Below, piece by piece: positions 32,678-40,552 of a stretch of 64,000 nucleotides of DNA. The notes below the pieces were generated by a model, which was not told the DNA's origin, did not search any database, and saw nothing but the letters and a program-made list of their open reading frames with translations. The stretch spans positions 20,404 through 84,403 of the forward strand of contig JBBQNM010000002.1 of NCBI GenBank assembly GCA_038329895.1, in the 5' to 3' direction. A program made the position numbers and the translations under genes. Numbering within the stretch: the first letter of the stretch is position 1; each line of letters starts with the position of its first letter. Source of the DNA: Mayfieldus sp038329895. Its GTDB lineage: Bacteria; Actinomycetota; Thermoleophilia; Solirubrobacterales; 70-9.

Positions 32678-34405
32678 GTGCTTCTGCTGATCCTCTTCGC
32701 ACTGATCGCCGGCGCAGGGACCGCTTTGTCGCCCTGCGTGTTGCCTGTGCTGCCCGCGGTGCTCTCCGCCGGCGTCACCGGCGGGCGGCGCCGCCCGCTC
32801 GGCGTGGCCACCGGCCTTGCCCTTTCCTTCACCTTCGCCACCGTCGCGCTCGTCTACATGATCGACGCACTCGGTTTGCCGAACGACTTCGCCCGCACGC
32901 TTGCGATCGTCGTGCTTGCCGTGTTCGGGGTCACCCTGCTGGTGCCGCCGCTCTCGGACCGCGTCGAGACGCTGGCGAGCAGGCTGGTGAGCGGGCCGCA
33001 GGGATTCCGCGGCGACGGCTTCTGGGGCGGGCTGCTGCTCGGGGGGAGCCTTGGATTCGTCTACGCGCCCTGCGCAGGACCGATCCTCGCCGGCGTGATC
33101 ACCGTCTCGGCCTCGCAGCCGTTCATGGCCGACAAGCTTCTGGTCGCCTTCGCCTACGGGGTCGGATCGGCGGCGGTGCTCTACGCGATCCTGCTCGGCG
33201 GGCGGCGCGTCACCGACCATCTCGGCCCGCTGCGCGGGCGCGTCAACTACGTGATGGGGGCGGTGATGATCGCGGTCGCGATCGTTCTCGCGACCAACAC
33301 CGACATCAAATTCGAGACCAGCCTCGCCAAATCGGCGCCCTCCTTCCTGGTGTTTCCGACCAAGTCGATCGAGGACAGCTCGGCGGTAAAGAACGACCTC
33401 GCGCAGCTTCGCGGGCACAAGGTTCAGCAGGCGGTGGGGGAGAGCGAGGCAAACGCGGGACGCAGGCTGCCGGTGCTCGCCCCAGCGCCGAACTTCACCG
33501 ACACCCAGCGTTGGCTCAACACGCCCGGCGGGCGGCCATTGTCGATTCCGGGGCTGCGCGGCAAGGTCGTGCTGATCGACTTCTGGACCTACACCTGCAT
33601 CAACTGCCTGCGCACGCTGCCTCACGTCGAGGCCTGGTACCGCAAGTACCGCCGCGACGGGTTGGTCGTCGTCGGGGTCCACACGCCCGAGTTCCCGTTC
33701 GAGAAGGAAGCCGGCAACGTCGAGGAGGCGATCGCCTCCAACGGCCTCACCTACCCAGTCGTCCAGGACAATGATTACGGGACCTGGAACGCGTACGCGA
33801 ACCAGTACTGGCCCGCCAAGTACCTGATCGACGCCCGGGGCCGGGTCCGCTACGTCCATTTCGGCGAGGGCGACTACGGCACCACCGAGCGCGCGATCCG
33901 TTCGCTGTTGGCCGAGCGCGGGAACCGCAAGCTGGGCGGCGAGACCAGGGTGCGGGCGCAGACGCCCTCGCCCGGCCTCACCACGCCCGAGAGCTATCTG
34001 GGCGGCGCCCGCGCCGAGCGGTTCGTCAACGGCCCGCGGCCCGGCGCCCACCGCTATGCGCTCACCGCCGCCCAATTGCCCCCCGATCACCTCGCCTATG
34101 GGGGGCGTTGGCGGATCACCGCGGAATCGGCGACCGCCCTGAAAGGTGCGACGCTTAAGCTCGCGTTCGGTGCCCGCCGCGTGTTCCTGGTCCTCGGCTC
34201 GTCGCAGGCGCCGCTGCCGCTGCGGGTGCTGCTCGACGGCCATCCGATCCCCGATCGCCTCGCCGGGGCCGACGTCCGCGGCGGGGTCACGATGATCGAC
34301 GCCCAGCGTCTCTACAAGCTCGTGAATCTGCCGCGGGTCGAGCGCCACACGCTGACCCTCCGCTTCGCGCCCGGGATCTCGGGCTACGCCTTCACCTTCG
34401 GCTAG
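32678..34405 (+). CDS. DipZ-like protein: CcdA membrane domain fused to TlpA-type thioredoxin and C-terminal beta domain
   Basis: 575 residues. The CcdA/DsbD-type membrane part has the two redox cysteines in SPCVLPVLPAVLSAG and YAPCAGPILAGV. The exported thioredoxin domain has the motif FWTYTCINCLRTLPHVE (about residues 302-318), and a C-terminal beta-sandwich follows (residues 420-575), as in M. tuberculosis DipZ (Rv2874). It passes electrons from the cytosol to exported proteins or thiols. The GTG start follows AGGAG by 12 nt. A GTGA-CAAT-TCAC palindrome lies at 32646-32657 before it. Confidence 0.9.
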   Translation: MLLLILFALIAGAGTALSPCVLPVLPAVLSAGVTGGRRRPLGVATGLALSFTFATVALVYMIDALGLPNDFARTLAIVVLAVFGVTLLVPPLSDRVETLASRLVSGPQGFRGDGFWGGLLLGGSLGFVYAPCAGPILAGVITVSASQPFMADKLLVAFAYGVGSAAVLYAILLGGRRVTDHLGPLRGRVNYVMGAVMIAVAIVLATNTDIKFETSLAKSAPSFLVFPTKSIEDSSAVKNDLAQLRGHKVQQAVGESEANAGRRLPVLAPAPNFTDTQRWLNTPGGRPLSIPGLRGKVVLIDFWTYTCINCLRTLPHVEAWYRKYRRDGLVVVGVHTPEFPFEKEAGNVEEAIASNGLTYPVVQDNDYGTWNAYANQYWPAKYLIDARGRVRYVHFGEGDYGTTERAIRSLLAERGNRKLGGETRVRAQTPSPGLTTPESYLGGARAERFVNGPRPGAHRYALTAAQLPPDHLAYGGRWRITAESATALKGATLKLAFGARRVFLVLGSSQAPLPLRVLLDGHPIPDRLAGADVRGGVTMIDAQRLYKLVNLPRVERHTLTLRFAPGISGYAFTFG

Positions 34406-34421
34406 CCGCTGATGTTTGTTT

Positions 34422-34480
34422 GCGGCGACGTTGCGTCGCCGCACATGCATGTCAGGCGGCGAAGCCGCCGCAATTGTTGG
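34422..34480 (+). repeat. two-hairpin interspersed repeat, copy 2
   Basis: First stem GCGGCGACG/CGTCGCCGC (34422-34430, 34434-34442) with loop TTG, linker ACATGCATGTCA, second stem GGCGGC/GCCGCC (34455-34460, 34464-34469) with loop GAA, tail GCAATTGTTG. It sits between two convergent genes and its right half is the 3' end of the methyltransferase coding sequence on the minus strand, supplying the terminal residues NNCGGFAA. Confidence 0.7.
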
Positions 34481-35396
34481 CCGACGGTTTGCGCGCCGAG
34501 AGCACCAGGTTGTAGAACAGCTCTGGCGGAAGCCGCGGTTCGAGCAGCGCACCGTCGAGGCGCTGCAGCGTCATATAGGTGCGAAACGCGAACACCCGCC
34601 AGCGCATCGGCACCTCGTCCGGCTCGGCGGTCGACTCGAGCGTGCGCACCCCCCATCCGTAGACGTTGGCGAGCAGCTCCTCGCCGCGCACCCGCGGCCG
34701 CTTGAGGCCCGCGGCGGAGAGCATTCTTCGCAGATCGCCGGGGGCGAAGGAGTGCACGTCGACCTGCGATTCGAGAACCGCCCCGCCGTCGCCGTCGGGC
34801 GCGCCGTTGACGCGGCGGCCGGCGCCGAGCGCGCGGCGCCACAGCGGCGAGACTGCCAGGGCGGCGCGCTTCGGCAGCGCCGCGAGCAGGTCCCCGTACC
34901 GCGAGGGCTCGCCGCAGAAGGCGATCCGCCCCCCCGGTCGCAGGACGCGAGCGAACTCTGTGAACGCCCGCTCGAGGTCGGGAATGTGGTGCAGGACCGC
35001 GTGGCCGAAGACGAAGTCGAAGCTTTCGTCGTCGAAGGGGAGCTGTTCGGCACCAGTCGCGACCGTCTGTACCGCGACTCCCAACTCGCCAGCCGTCGCA
35101 CCCAGGGTCGCCAGCATCCCGGCCGAGATGTCGGTTGCCGTGGCGCGCTCGATCATGCCGAGTTGGAGAAGGTTCAGCGAGAAGTAGCCCGTGCCTGCCC
35201 CGATCTCGAGCGCGTCGCCGAACGGGCGCTCGGGGGGCCCGCCCAGCGCCTTGCGGAGCTTGCCGAGCACCTGCTGCTGTCCGACGGCCCCGAAGTCGAT
35301 TCCCCACTTGCCGTCGTATGAGGCGGCGGCCGCGTCGTGGTAGCGGGTGTTGACGTCCCGTATGCGGTCCGCGCCCTCGCGGAGGGTCGCTGGCAT
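34452..35396 (-). CDS. class I SAM-dependent methyltransferase
   Basis: 314 residues. SAM-binding motif I is ALEIGAGTGYFSLNLL, motif II-like ATDISAGMLATLG, post-I VATGAEQLPFDDESFDFVFG, and motif HHIPDLERAFTEFARVLRPGG, all of the Methyltransf_11 type. The target is unknown. ATG 35396 is chosen because TAGCAT is 8 nt upstream; an ATG at 35429 would add 11 residues. The C-terminal residues NNCGGFAA are encoded by the interspersed repeat and look like an acquired tail. The gene is divergent from the methyltransferase at 35449. Confidence 0.85.
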   Translation of the reverse strand: MPATLREGADRIRDVNTRYHDAAAASYDGKWGIDFGAVGQQQVLGKLRKALGGPPERPFGDALEIGAGTGYFSLNLLQLGMIERATATDISAGMLATLGATAGELGVAVQTVATGAEQLPFDDESFDFVFGHAVLHHIPDLERAFTEFARVLRPGGRIAFCGEPSRYGDLLAALPKRAALAVSPLWRRALGAGRRVNGAPDGDGGAVLESQVDVHSFAPGDLRRMLSAAGLKRPRVRGEELLANVYGWGVRTLESTAEPDEVPMRWRVFAFRTYMTLQRLDGALLEPRLPPELFYNLVLSARKPSANNCGGFAA

Positions 35397-35448
35397 GGCC
35401 GGCAATGCTAGTGCCCCGTCCCTTTGCATCGTCTAGGGTCGGGGTCCG

Positions 35449-36216
35449 TTGCGGACCACCCTCCGCGCCGTGCCTCACCTTCAGCAGAATCAGCCACCCG
35501 ACGTGCCGCCGCTCGAGCTGACCGGCGAGCGAACCCTGCCCGACGTACCGGAGGAGAACTACTGGTATCGGCGCCACGTCGCCGCCTATGAGTGGATCGC
35601 CGAGCGCTGCGCCGGCCTGCGGGTCGCCGACCTCGCCTGCGGTGAGGGTTACGGCTCAGACCTTCTGGCCGGGCGGTCGACGCACGTGATCGGGGTCGAC
35701 GCGAACCCGGAGGCATTCGAGCACTCCCGACTGCGCTACCGCCGTCCCAACCTGCGATTCGAGCGAGGGCTGGTGGAGGAGTTCTCAGAGCCGCAGGACG
35801 CGATCGTCTTCCTGCAGACGATCGAGCACGTCGAAAGGCCGGACCAGCTGCTGCGTCGCTTTGCGGAGCTGGCCCCGGTCTCCTACGTCTCGACCCCGAA
35901 CCGCCTCACCCTGGCGCCCCCGGGCGCCACGAAGTCGGACAACCCCTGGCACCTGCGCGAATACACGCTCGAGGAGTACAGAGAGATGCTGGAGCCCTGC
36001 TGCTCGCGGGTCGAGGTGCTGGGGCTGGTCCACGCCGGCAAGCTGCGCGCCCACGAGATCGCGCTGCGCCTCGGATGGGACCGCGTTCATCCGCTGCTGC
36101 GCCTCACCGACCCCTTCTACTCCCGATTCGTCCCTGCGATCACCTCCTCCGACTTCGGGCTGCGAGAGGACGGCCTGGAGCGAGCGCTGGACTTCCTCGC
36201 GATCTGCCATGCGTGA
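35449..36216 (+). CDS. SAM-dependent methyltransferase of the polysaccharide cluster (Rv3030-like)
   Basis: 255 residues. Motif I is LRVADLACGEGYGSDLLA, then VIGVDANPEAFEHSRLRY and FLQTIEHVERPDQLLRRF. The N-terminus PPLELTGERTLPDVPEENYWYRRHVAAYEW is that of the family next to GH57 branching enzymes in actinobacteria, such as Rv3030 of M. tuberculosis, implicated in methylglucose lipopolysaccharide. A TTG at 35449 follows TAGGGT by 9 nt (leaderless); a GTG at 35470 is the alternative. The next gene overlaps by 8 nt. Sugar methylation is therefore inferred from context. Confidence 0.82.
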   Translation: MRTTLRAVPHLQQNQPPDVPPLELTGERTLPDVPEENYWYRRHVAAYEWIAERCAGLRVADLACGEGYGSDLLAGRSTHVIGVDANPEAFEHSRLRYRRPNLRFERGLVEEFSEPQDAIVFLQTIEHVERPDQLLRRFAELAPVSYVSTPNRLTLAPPGATKSDNPWHLREYTLEEYREMLEPCCSRVEVLGLVHAGKLRAHEIALRLGWDRVHPLLRLTDPFYSRFVPAITSSDFGLREDGLERALDFLAICHA

Positions 36217-37615
36217 ACCGGTAGGCGACCTGGCGATCGTCCTGCATTCGCACATGCCCTACGTCGAGGGCTTCGGCACCTATCCGTTCGGCGAGGAGTG
36301 GCTGTTCGACGCCGCTGTCCGCTCCTACCTGCCGGTGCTCGAGGTGGCACGCGACCTGACCATGACCGTGACGCCGGTCCTGGCCGATCAGCTCGAGGAC
36401 CCCGGGGTGCGGGAGCGCCTGCGCCGCTTCCTGGTCGAGCTGCGGATCGGGGCCGCGGAAGCGGACCTCGACGAGGTGCCGGCTGAGAACCACGATGCCG
36501 CTGTAGCCGAGGCGGAGCGCTACCGCCACGCGCTGGACGCGCTCGACGCCTGCGAAGGCGACCTGCTGGCGGCTTTCCGCAGCGCCCGGGACGAAGGACG
36601 AATCGCACTGATGGGATCAGCTGCCACCCACGCCGTGCTGCCGCTGCTGGCGACCCGGGCGGGGCTGCGGCTGCAGCTCGACGCCGGGCTGCGCTCGCAC
36701 CGGCGCCGCTTCGGCTGGGACGGGGGCGCCTGGCTGCCTGAGTGCGCCTATGTGCCCGGACTGGAGCGGGAGCTGGCCGAGCAGGGTGTCTCCCACTTCT
36801 GCGTCGACCAGAGCGCCCGTGAGCCCGGGCTCGACGCGCTTGCGCCGATCGCCACCGAGGCGGGCCCGGTCGCCTTCACGATCGACTGGGAGGCGGTCTC
36901 GTGGCTGTGGTCGGAGACCGGTTACCCAGCCGATCCGGCCTATCTTCAGTTCGCGGCCAAATCGATGCGGGGGATGAGGCTGTGGCGGATTGGGGGCGGC
37001 GCCTACGGCCCGGCGGTGGCGGCCGAGACAGCCCGTCGCCACGCGGCCGAGTTCGCGCAGGCAGCCGCGGAGCGGTTGGAAGACTTCCGACGCGACAAGG
37101 GGCGGGCCGGGCTGATCGTCTTCGCGGTCGACACCGAGCTGATCGGCCACTGGTGGTCGGAGGGCCCGATCTGGCTGCGGGAGGTGCTGCGGCTGGCGCC
37201 CGAACACGGCATACGGCTGCTGACCCTGCCGCAAGCGCTCGCCGAGCACGAGCCCGAGCATCGGCCGCTTGGCGCCGCAAGTTGGGGCGAGGGGAAGGAC
37301 TTCCGCACCTGGGACGCGCCGGCGGTGGCCGACCTTGCTTGGGCCGCGCGGCGCTGCGAGTTGCGGCTGCTGCGCGCCCTGGGGGAGGGCCTCAACGGCG
37401 CGCGGGCGCTGCGCGCGGCCCGCGAGCTGCTCGCCCTTCAATCGAGCGACTGGGCCTTCCTCGATGCCCGCCGGCAGGCCGGCGATTACCCGTTTCAGCG
37501 TGCCACCGGGCACGCCGGAGCGATGCTGGAGGCCATAGACTCAGCCCGCGAGCCCGACCCGCGAATGCGAGCCTTGGCACCAGACCTCAGCCTCGTCCCA
37601 TTGCTGGAGCCCTAG
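36209..37615 (+). CDS. GH57 family 1,4-alpha-glucan branching enzyme (Rv3031-like)
   Basis: 468 residues. N-terminal LAIVLHSHMPYVEGFGTYPFG is the first conserved GH57 region; the nucleophile Glu178 is in WLPECAYVPG and the acid/base Asp308 in FAVDTELIGHWW. The C-terminal helical domain has LLALQSSDWAFLDARRQAGDY, present in branching enzymes. It adds alpha-1,6 branches to an alpha-1,4 glucan. It overlaps the methyltransferase and is followed 1 nt later by the glycosyltransferase, a chromosomal trio matching Rv3030-Rv3031-Rv3032. Confidence 0.9.
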   Translation: MREPVGDLAIVLHSHMPYVEGFGTYPFGEEWLFDAAVRSYLPVLEVARDLTMTVTPVLADQLEDPGVRERLRRFLVELRIGAAEADLDEVPAENHDAAVAEAERYRHALDALDACEGDLLAAFRSARDEGRIALMGSAATHAVLPLLATRAGLRLQLDAGLRSHRRRFGWDGGAWLPECAYVPGLERELAEQGVSHFCVDQSAREPGLDALAPIATEAGPVAFTIDWEAVSWLWSETGYPADPAYLQFAAKSMRGMRLWRIGGGAYGPAVAAETARRHAAEFAQAAAERLEDFRRDKGRAGLIVFAVDTELIGHWWSEGPIWLREVLRLAPEHGIRLLTLPQALAEHEPEHRPLGAASWGEGKDFRTWDAPAVADLAWAARRCELRLLRALGEGLNGARALRAARELLALQSSDWAFLDARRQAGDYPFQRATGHAGAMLEAIDSAREPDPRMRALAPDLSLVPLLEP

Positions 37616-37616
37616 C

Positions 37617-38810
37617 GTGACCCGGCTGCTGATCCTCTCCTGGGAATACCCGCCGTTGATCGAGGGCGGGCTGGCGCGCCACGTGCGCAAGCTCGCCGAG
37701 GCGCTGGTCGACCTCGACCTCGACGTGCACGTGCTCACCCGTGGCGGGGAGGAGTCGCCCGCCGAGGAGCAGGCCGGCGGGGTGACCATCCACCGCATCC
37801 GCGAGCCGAAGCGGCCCACGGACCTGGGCGAGTTCGTCACCTGGGTCGAGCGGATGAACTCCGACATGCTGGCGGCCGGCGTCGAGCTTGGCGATCGCTT
37901 CTCCTTCGATCTAGTCCACGGGCACGACTGGCTGGTTGCAAATGCCTGCGACCACCTCGCGAAGCGCTTCGGGGCGCCGCTGGTCACGACGATCCACGCC
38001 ACCGAGCACGGCCGCCACCAGGGATGGGTGGACAAGCACCCGCAGTCCTACATCCACGGCGTCGAGCGCTGGATCACCAATCGATCCGACCGCGTGATCG
38101 CCTGCTCGTACTACATGCGCGAGCAGATCGCCGACATCTTCGGCGTCGAGGGAGAGCGGGTCTCGGTGATCCCCAACGGCATCGACCCGCGCGACCTGCA
38201 GCCGCAGGACCCGGCCGAGCTTCGCCGCCTGCGGCGCGAGTTCGCCGACCCCGATCAGAAGCTGGTGCTGCTGGTCGGGCGGCTGGTCTACGAGAAGGGG
38301 TTCCAGCTGGCGCTGGAGGCGATGCCGGGCGTAATCGAGCGGGTCCCGGGCACCCGCTTCCTGGTCGCCGGATCGGGCACCCACGAGGCCGAGCTGCGTC
38401 GCCAGGCGGAGGGCCTCGGGTTGATGGAGCACGGGACCTTCCTGGGCTGGATCGGGGACGACGTCCTGCACTCGCTGTACCCGATCGCCGACATCTGCGT
38501 CGTCCCATCGATCTACGAGCCGTTCGGGCTGGTGGCGCTGGAGGCGATGGCGTCCGGGTGCCCATGCCTCGTCGCCGACACCGGCGGGCTGCGGGAGGTG
38601 GTCCCGCACGAGGAGGCGGGGCTGCGATTCCGCGCTCGCGACCCCGAGGCGCTGGCGGAGATGGCCGTGCGCGTACTGGGAGACGAGCGGCTCGGCGAGC
38701 GCCTGGTCAACGACGGCCTCGAGCACATCCGCCGCTTCGACTGGGCGGACATCGCCGAGCAGACCGTCGGGGTCTACGAACAGGTGGTCGGCAAGAGGGC
38801 CAGCGCCTGA
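37617..38810 (+). CDS. GT4 family alpha-glucosyltransferase / glycogen synthase-like (Rv3032-like)
   Basis: 397 residues. The N-terminal domain has ILSWEYPPLIEGGLARHVRKL (nucleotide-sugar and acceptor site of GT4 glycogen synthases), DLVHGHDWLVANACDHL and TTIHATEHGRHQGW; the C-terminal Rossmann domain has VSVIPNGIDPRDL, VLLVGRLVYEKGFQLALEA and the catalytic VPSIYEPFGLVALEAMASG. It builds alpha-1,4 glucan from an activated glucose. The start is GTG, 1 nt after the GH57 stop. Its product is probably the substrate of the branching enzyme; whether it makes glycogen or a methylated glucan is the open point. Confidence 0.9.
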   Translation: MTRLLILSWEYPPLIEGGLARHVRKLAEALVDLDLDVHVLTRGGEESPAEEQAGGVTIHRIREPKRPTDLGEFVTWVERMNSDMLAAGVELGDRFSFDLVHGHDWLVANACDHLAKRFGAPLVTTIHATEHGRHQGWVDKHPQSYIHGVERWITNRSDRVIACSYYMREQIADIFGVEGERVSVIPNGIDPRDLQPQDPAELRRLRREFADPDQKLVLLVGRLVYEKGFQLALEAMPGVIERVPGTRFLVAGSGTHEAELRRQAEGLGLMEHGTFLGWIGDDVLHSLYPIADICVVPSIYEPFGLVALEAMASGCPCLVADTGGLREVVPHEEAGLRFRARDPEALAEMAVRVLGDERLGERLVNDGLEHIRRFDWADIAEQTVGVYEQVVGKRASA

Positions 38811-39443
38811 TCAGGGCTCGACCGGGTCGGACCAGCGCAGCTCGCGCGGCGCCTCGCGCATGCGAATCACCTTCGCCGGCACGCCCCCGACCACTGCGTT
38901 TGCCGGTACGTCCTCGGTGACCACGGCGTTGGTGCCGATCACCGAGTTGTCGCCGACCCGCACGCCGCGCAGCACGCAGGCGCCGTATCCGATCCAGACG
39001 TTCGACCCGACCACGGTGTCGCGCTTGTAGATGCCCTGGACCCGGATCGGCCGCTCGACCTCGGCGACGCCGTGATCGAAGTCGATGAACATCGCGCGGT
39101 CGGCGATCACGCACTGCTCGCCGATCCGCACCCGCTGGTAGGCGGAGATCGTGCACTCCTGGCCGATCACCGTCTTGTCGCCGATCTCGACGACTCCCTC
39201 GTGACAGCGGATCTTGGTCGCGTCGCCGATCCAGACGAAACGCCCGAAGCGGATCGTGCCCCGGCGCCCGATCTGCAGCTGGAGATGGGGACCGAGGAAT
39301 ACCAGGCCATCGGTATGCCAGCGCCAACCGGCGATCGTGAACAGGCGCCGCCACAGATAGCGCCACAGCAGGCGCGCGTAGTTGGGCGTCAGCATCCTGT
39401 GTTGGGCCAGAAAGCGGGTGAGGCGAATCACGGAGAGCCGCAC
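38811..39443 (-). CDS. left-handed beta-helix (hexapeptide) acyltransferase
   Basis: 210 residues from a GTG at 39443. Hexapeptide repeats run through most of the protein (IGRRGTIRFGRFVWIGDATKI, IGDKTVIGQECTI, IGEQCVIADRAMFIDF), then the acetyl-CoA site VVGSNVWIGYGACVLRGVRV and VIGTNAVVTEDVPANAVVGGVPAKVIR. This is the maltose/galactoside O-acetyltransferase (LbH) type. It ends 0 nt from the stop of the glycosyltransferase, reading towards it, like the acetyltransferase-like gene Rv3034c next to the mycobacterial cluster. It could acylate the same glucan. Alternative start GTG 39431. Confidence 0.83.
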   Translation of the reverse strand: MRLSVIRLTRFLAQHRMLTPNYARLLWRYLWRRLFTIAGWRWHTDGLVFLGPHLQLQIGRRGTIRFGRFVWIGDATKIRCHEGVVEIGDKTVIGQECTISAYQRVRIGEQCVIADRAMFIDFDHGVAEVERPIRVQGIYKRDTVVGSNVWIGYGACVLRGVRVGDNSVIGTNAVVTEDVPANAVVGGVPAKVIRMREAPRELRWSDPVEP

Positions 39444-39458
39444 TGTAGAGGCCGCGTC

Positions 39459-39464
39459 TAGACT
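39459..39464 (+). promoter_or_regulatory. -10 box of the meaB leader
   Basis: TAGACT lies 9 nt before the GTG of the leader mini-ORF, the spacing seen for other leaderless starts in this window. No convincing -35 is seen. Confidence 0.5.
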
Positions 39465-39473
39465 CAGCCGGCT

Positions 39474-39590
39474 GTGAGCGCGAGGCTCATCAAAAGAGCT
39501 TGGTTTCGGGCCGAGCGCGAACAATGTGTGGTGAGCGCGAGGCTCATCAAGAGAGCTTGGTCGGAAGCCGAGCGCGAACTTCCATTGTGA
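39474..39590 (+). CDS. leader mini-ORF before meaB, two tandem copies of a 19-codon unit
   Basis: 38 codons from GTG 39474 to TGA 39588-39590. Two 57-nt units follow each other in frame: VSARLIKRAW-FRAEREQCV and VSARLIKRAW-SEAERELPL. The stop overlaps the meaB ATG (TGATG). A single nearly identical unit (VSARLFKRAWPWAERELH) precedes the mutase gene at 50708 with the same -10 box and the same TGATG overlap. It may be a translated leader that couples ribosomes to meaB, or the unit may be a DNA repeat acting as an operator. Codon changes between units (CTC/CTT, AAA/AAG) include silent ones, a weak sign of coding. Confidence 0.5.
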   Translation: MSARLIKRAWFRAEREQCVVSARLIKRAWSEAERELPL

Positions 39591-40552
39591 TGGCCGAAGC
39601 CGCCAAATCAGCCTCGCTGGCCGAGCGGGTTCTGGAGGGCGACAAGCGCGCCCTCGCCCGCGCGATCACGCTGATCGAGTCCGACGACCCGGCCGGCTGG
39701 GAGCTTGTGCGCGAGGTCTATCCGCGCACCGGCCACGCCAGGATCGTCGGCTTCACCGGCCCGCCCGGGGTCGGCAAGAGCACGATCATCGGCGCCCTGA
39801 CGGCAAAGCTGCGCGCCGCCGACCGCGAGATCGGCGTGCTCTCGATCGATCCCTCGAGCCCATTCACCCGCGGCGCCCTGCTCGGCGACCGGATCCGGCT
39901 TTCCGAGCACTTCCTTGACCCCGGCGTGTTCATCCGCTCGATGGCGTCGCGCGGGGCGCTCGGCGGGCTCTCGGAGCACGCTCTGCAGGCGGCGCTGGTG
40001 ATGGACGCAGCGGGCAAGGACGACGTGCTGCTGGAGACCGTCGGCGTCGGGCAGGGGGAAATCGACATCGTCGACCACGCCGACACGATCGTCCTCGCGC
40101 TGATGCCCGGGTCCGGGGACTCGATCCAGGCGCTGAAGGCGGGGGTGATGGAGATTCCCGACCTGATCCTCGTCAACAAGGCCGATCACCCGATGACCGA
40201 CACGATGGTGCGCGAGATCCGCGGCGTCCTCTCGCTGGCCGAGGACGCTGGCGGTTGGCAGGTGCCTATTCTTCGCACCGAGGCATTGAAGGGCGAGGGG
40301 ATCGAGGAGCTTGCGAACAAGATCGATGAACACCGCGCGCACATTGAGACCGAAGGGACATTGGAGCGACGCCGCGCCCGCAACCTTCGAAACGAGGTCT
40401 TGGGGATCGCCTCGGCGCGCCTGCGCCGCCGCCTCACAGACGCCGTGGCCGACGATCCCCAGGTCGAAGAGCTTCTGGAGCGCGTCGTGAGACGTGAGCT
40501 AGACCCGGCGACGGCGGCCGGCGAGCTGCTGGAGAGGCCCATCGATGGCTGA
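39590..40552 (+). CDS. meaB: MeaB-type GTPase, chaperone of B12-dependent acyl-CoA mutases
   Basis: 320 residues, typical for MeaB/ArgK. G1 is GFTGPPGVGKSTII (residues 54-67), the base motif NKAD is in LILVNKADHPMTD, and VLSIDPSSPFTRGALLGDRIRL and ETVGVGQGEIDI are family signatures. MeaB loads and protects adenosylcobalamin in methylmalonyl- or isobutyryl-CoA mutase, using GTP hydrolysis. The mutase large subunit is 11 kb away at 50764 and shares the same leader unit, so the two are probably regulated together. Its 3' end overlaps the next gene by 8 nt. Confidence 0.92.
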   Translation: MAEAAKSASLAERVLEGDKRALARAITLIESDDPAGWELVREVYPRTGHARIVGFTGPPGVGKSTIIGALTAKLRAADREIGVLSIDPSSPFTRGALLGDRIRLSEHFLDPGVFIRSMASRGALGGLSEHALQAALVMDAAGKDDVLLETVGVGQGEIDIVDHADTIVLALMPGSGDSIQALKAGVMEIPDLILVNKADHPMTDTMVREIRGVLSLAEDAGGWQVPILRTEALKGEGIEELANKIDEHRAHIETEGTLERRRARNLRNEVLGIASARLRRRLTDAVADDPQVEELLERVVRRELDPATAAGELLERPIDG

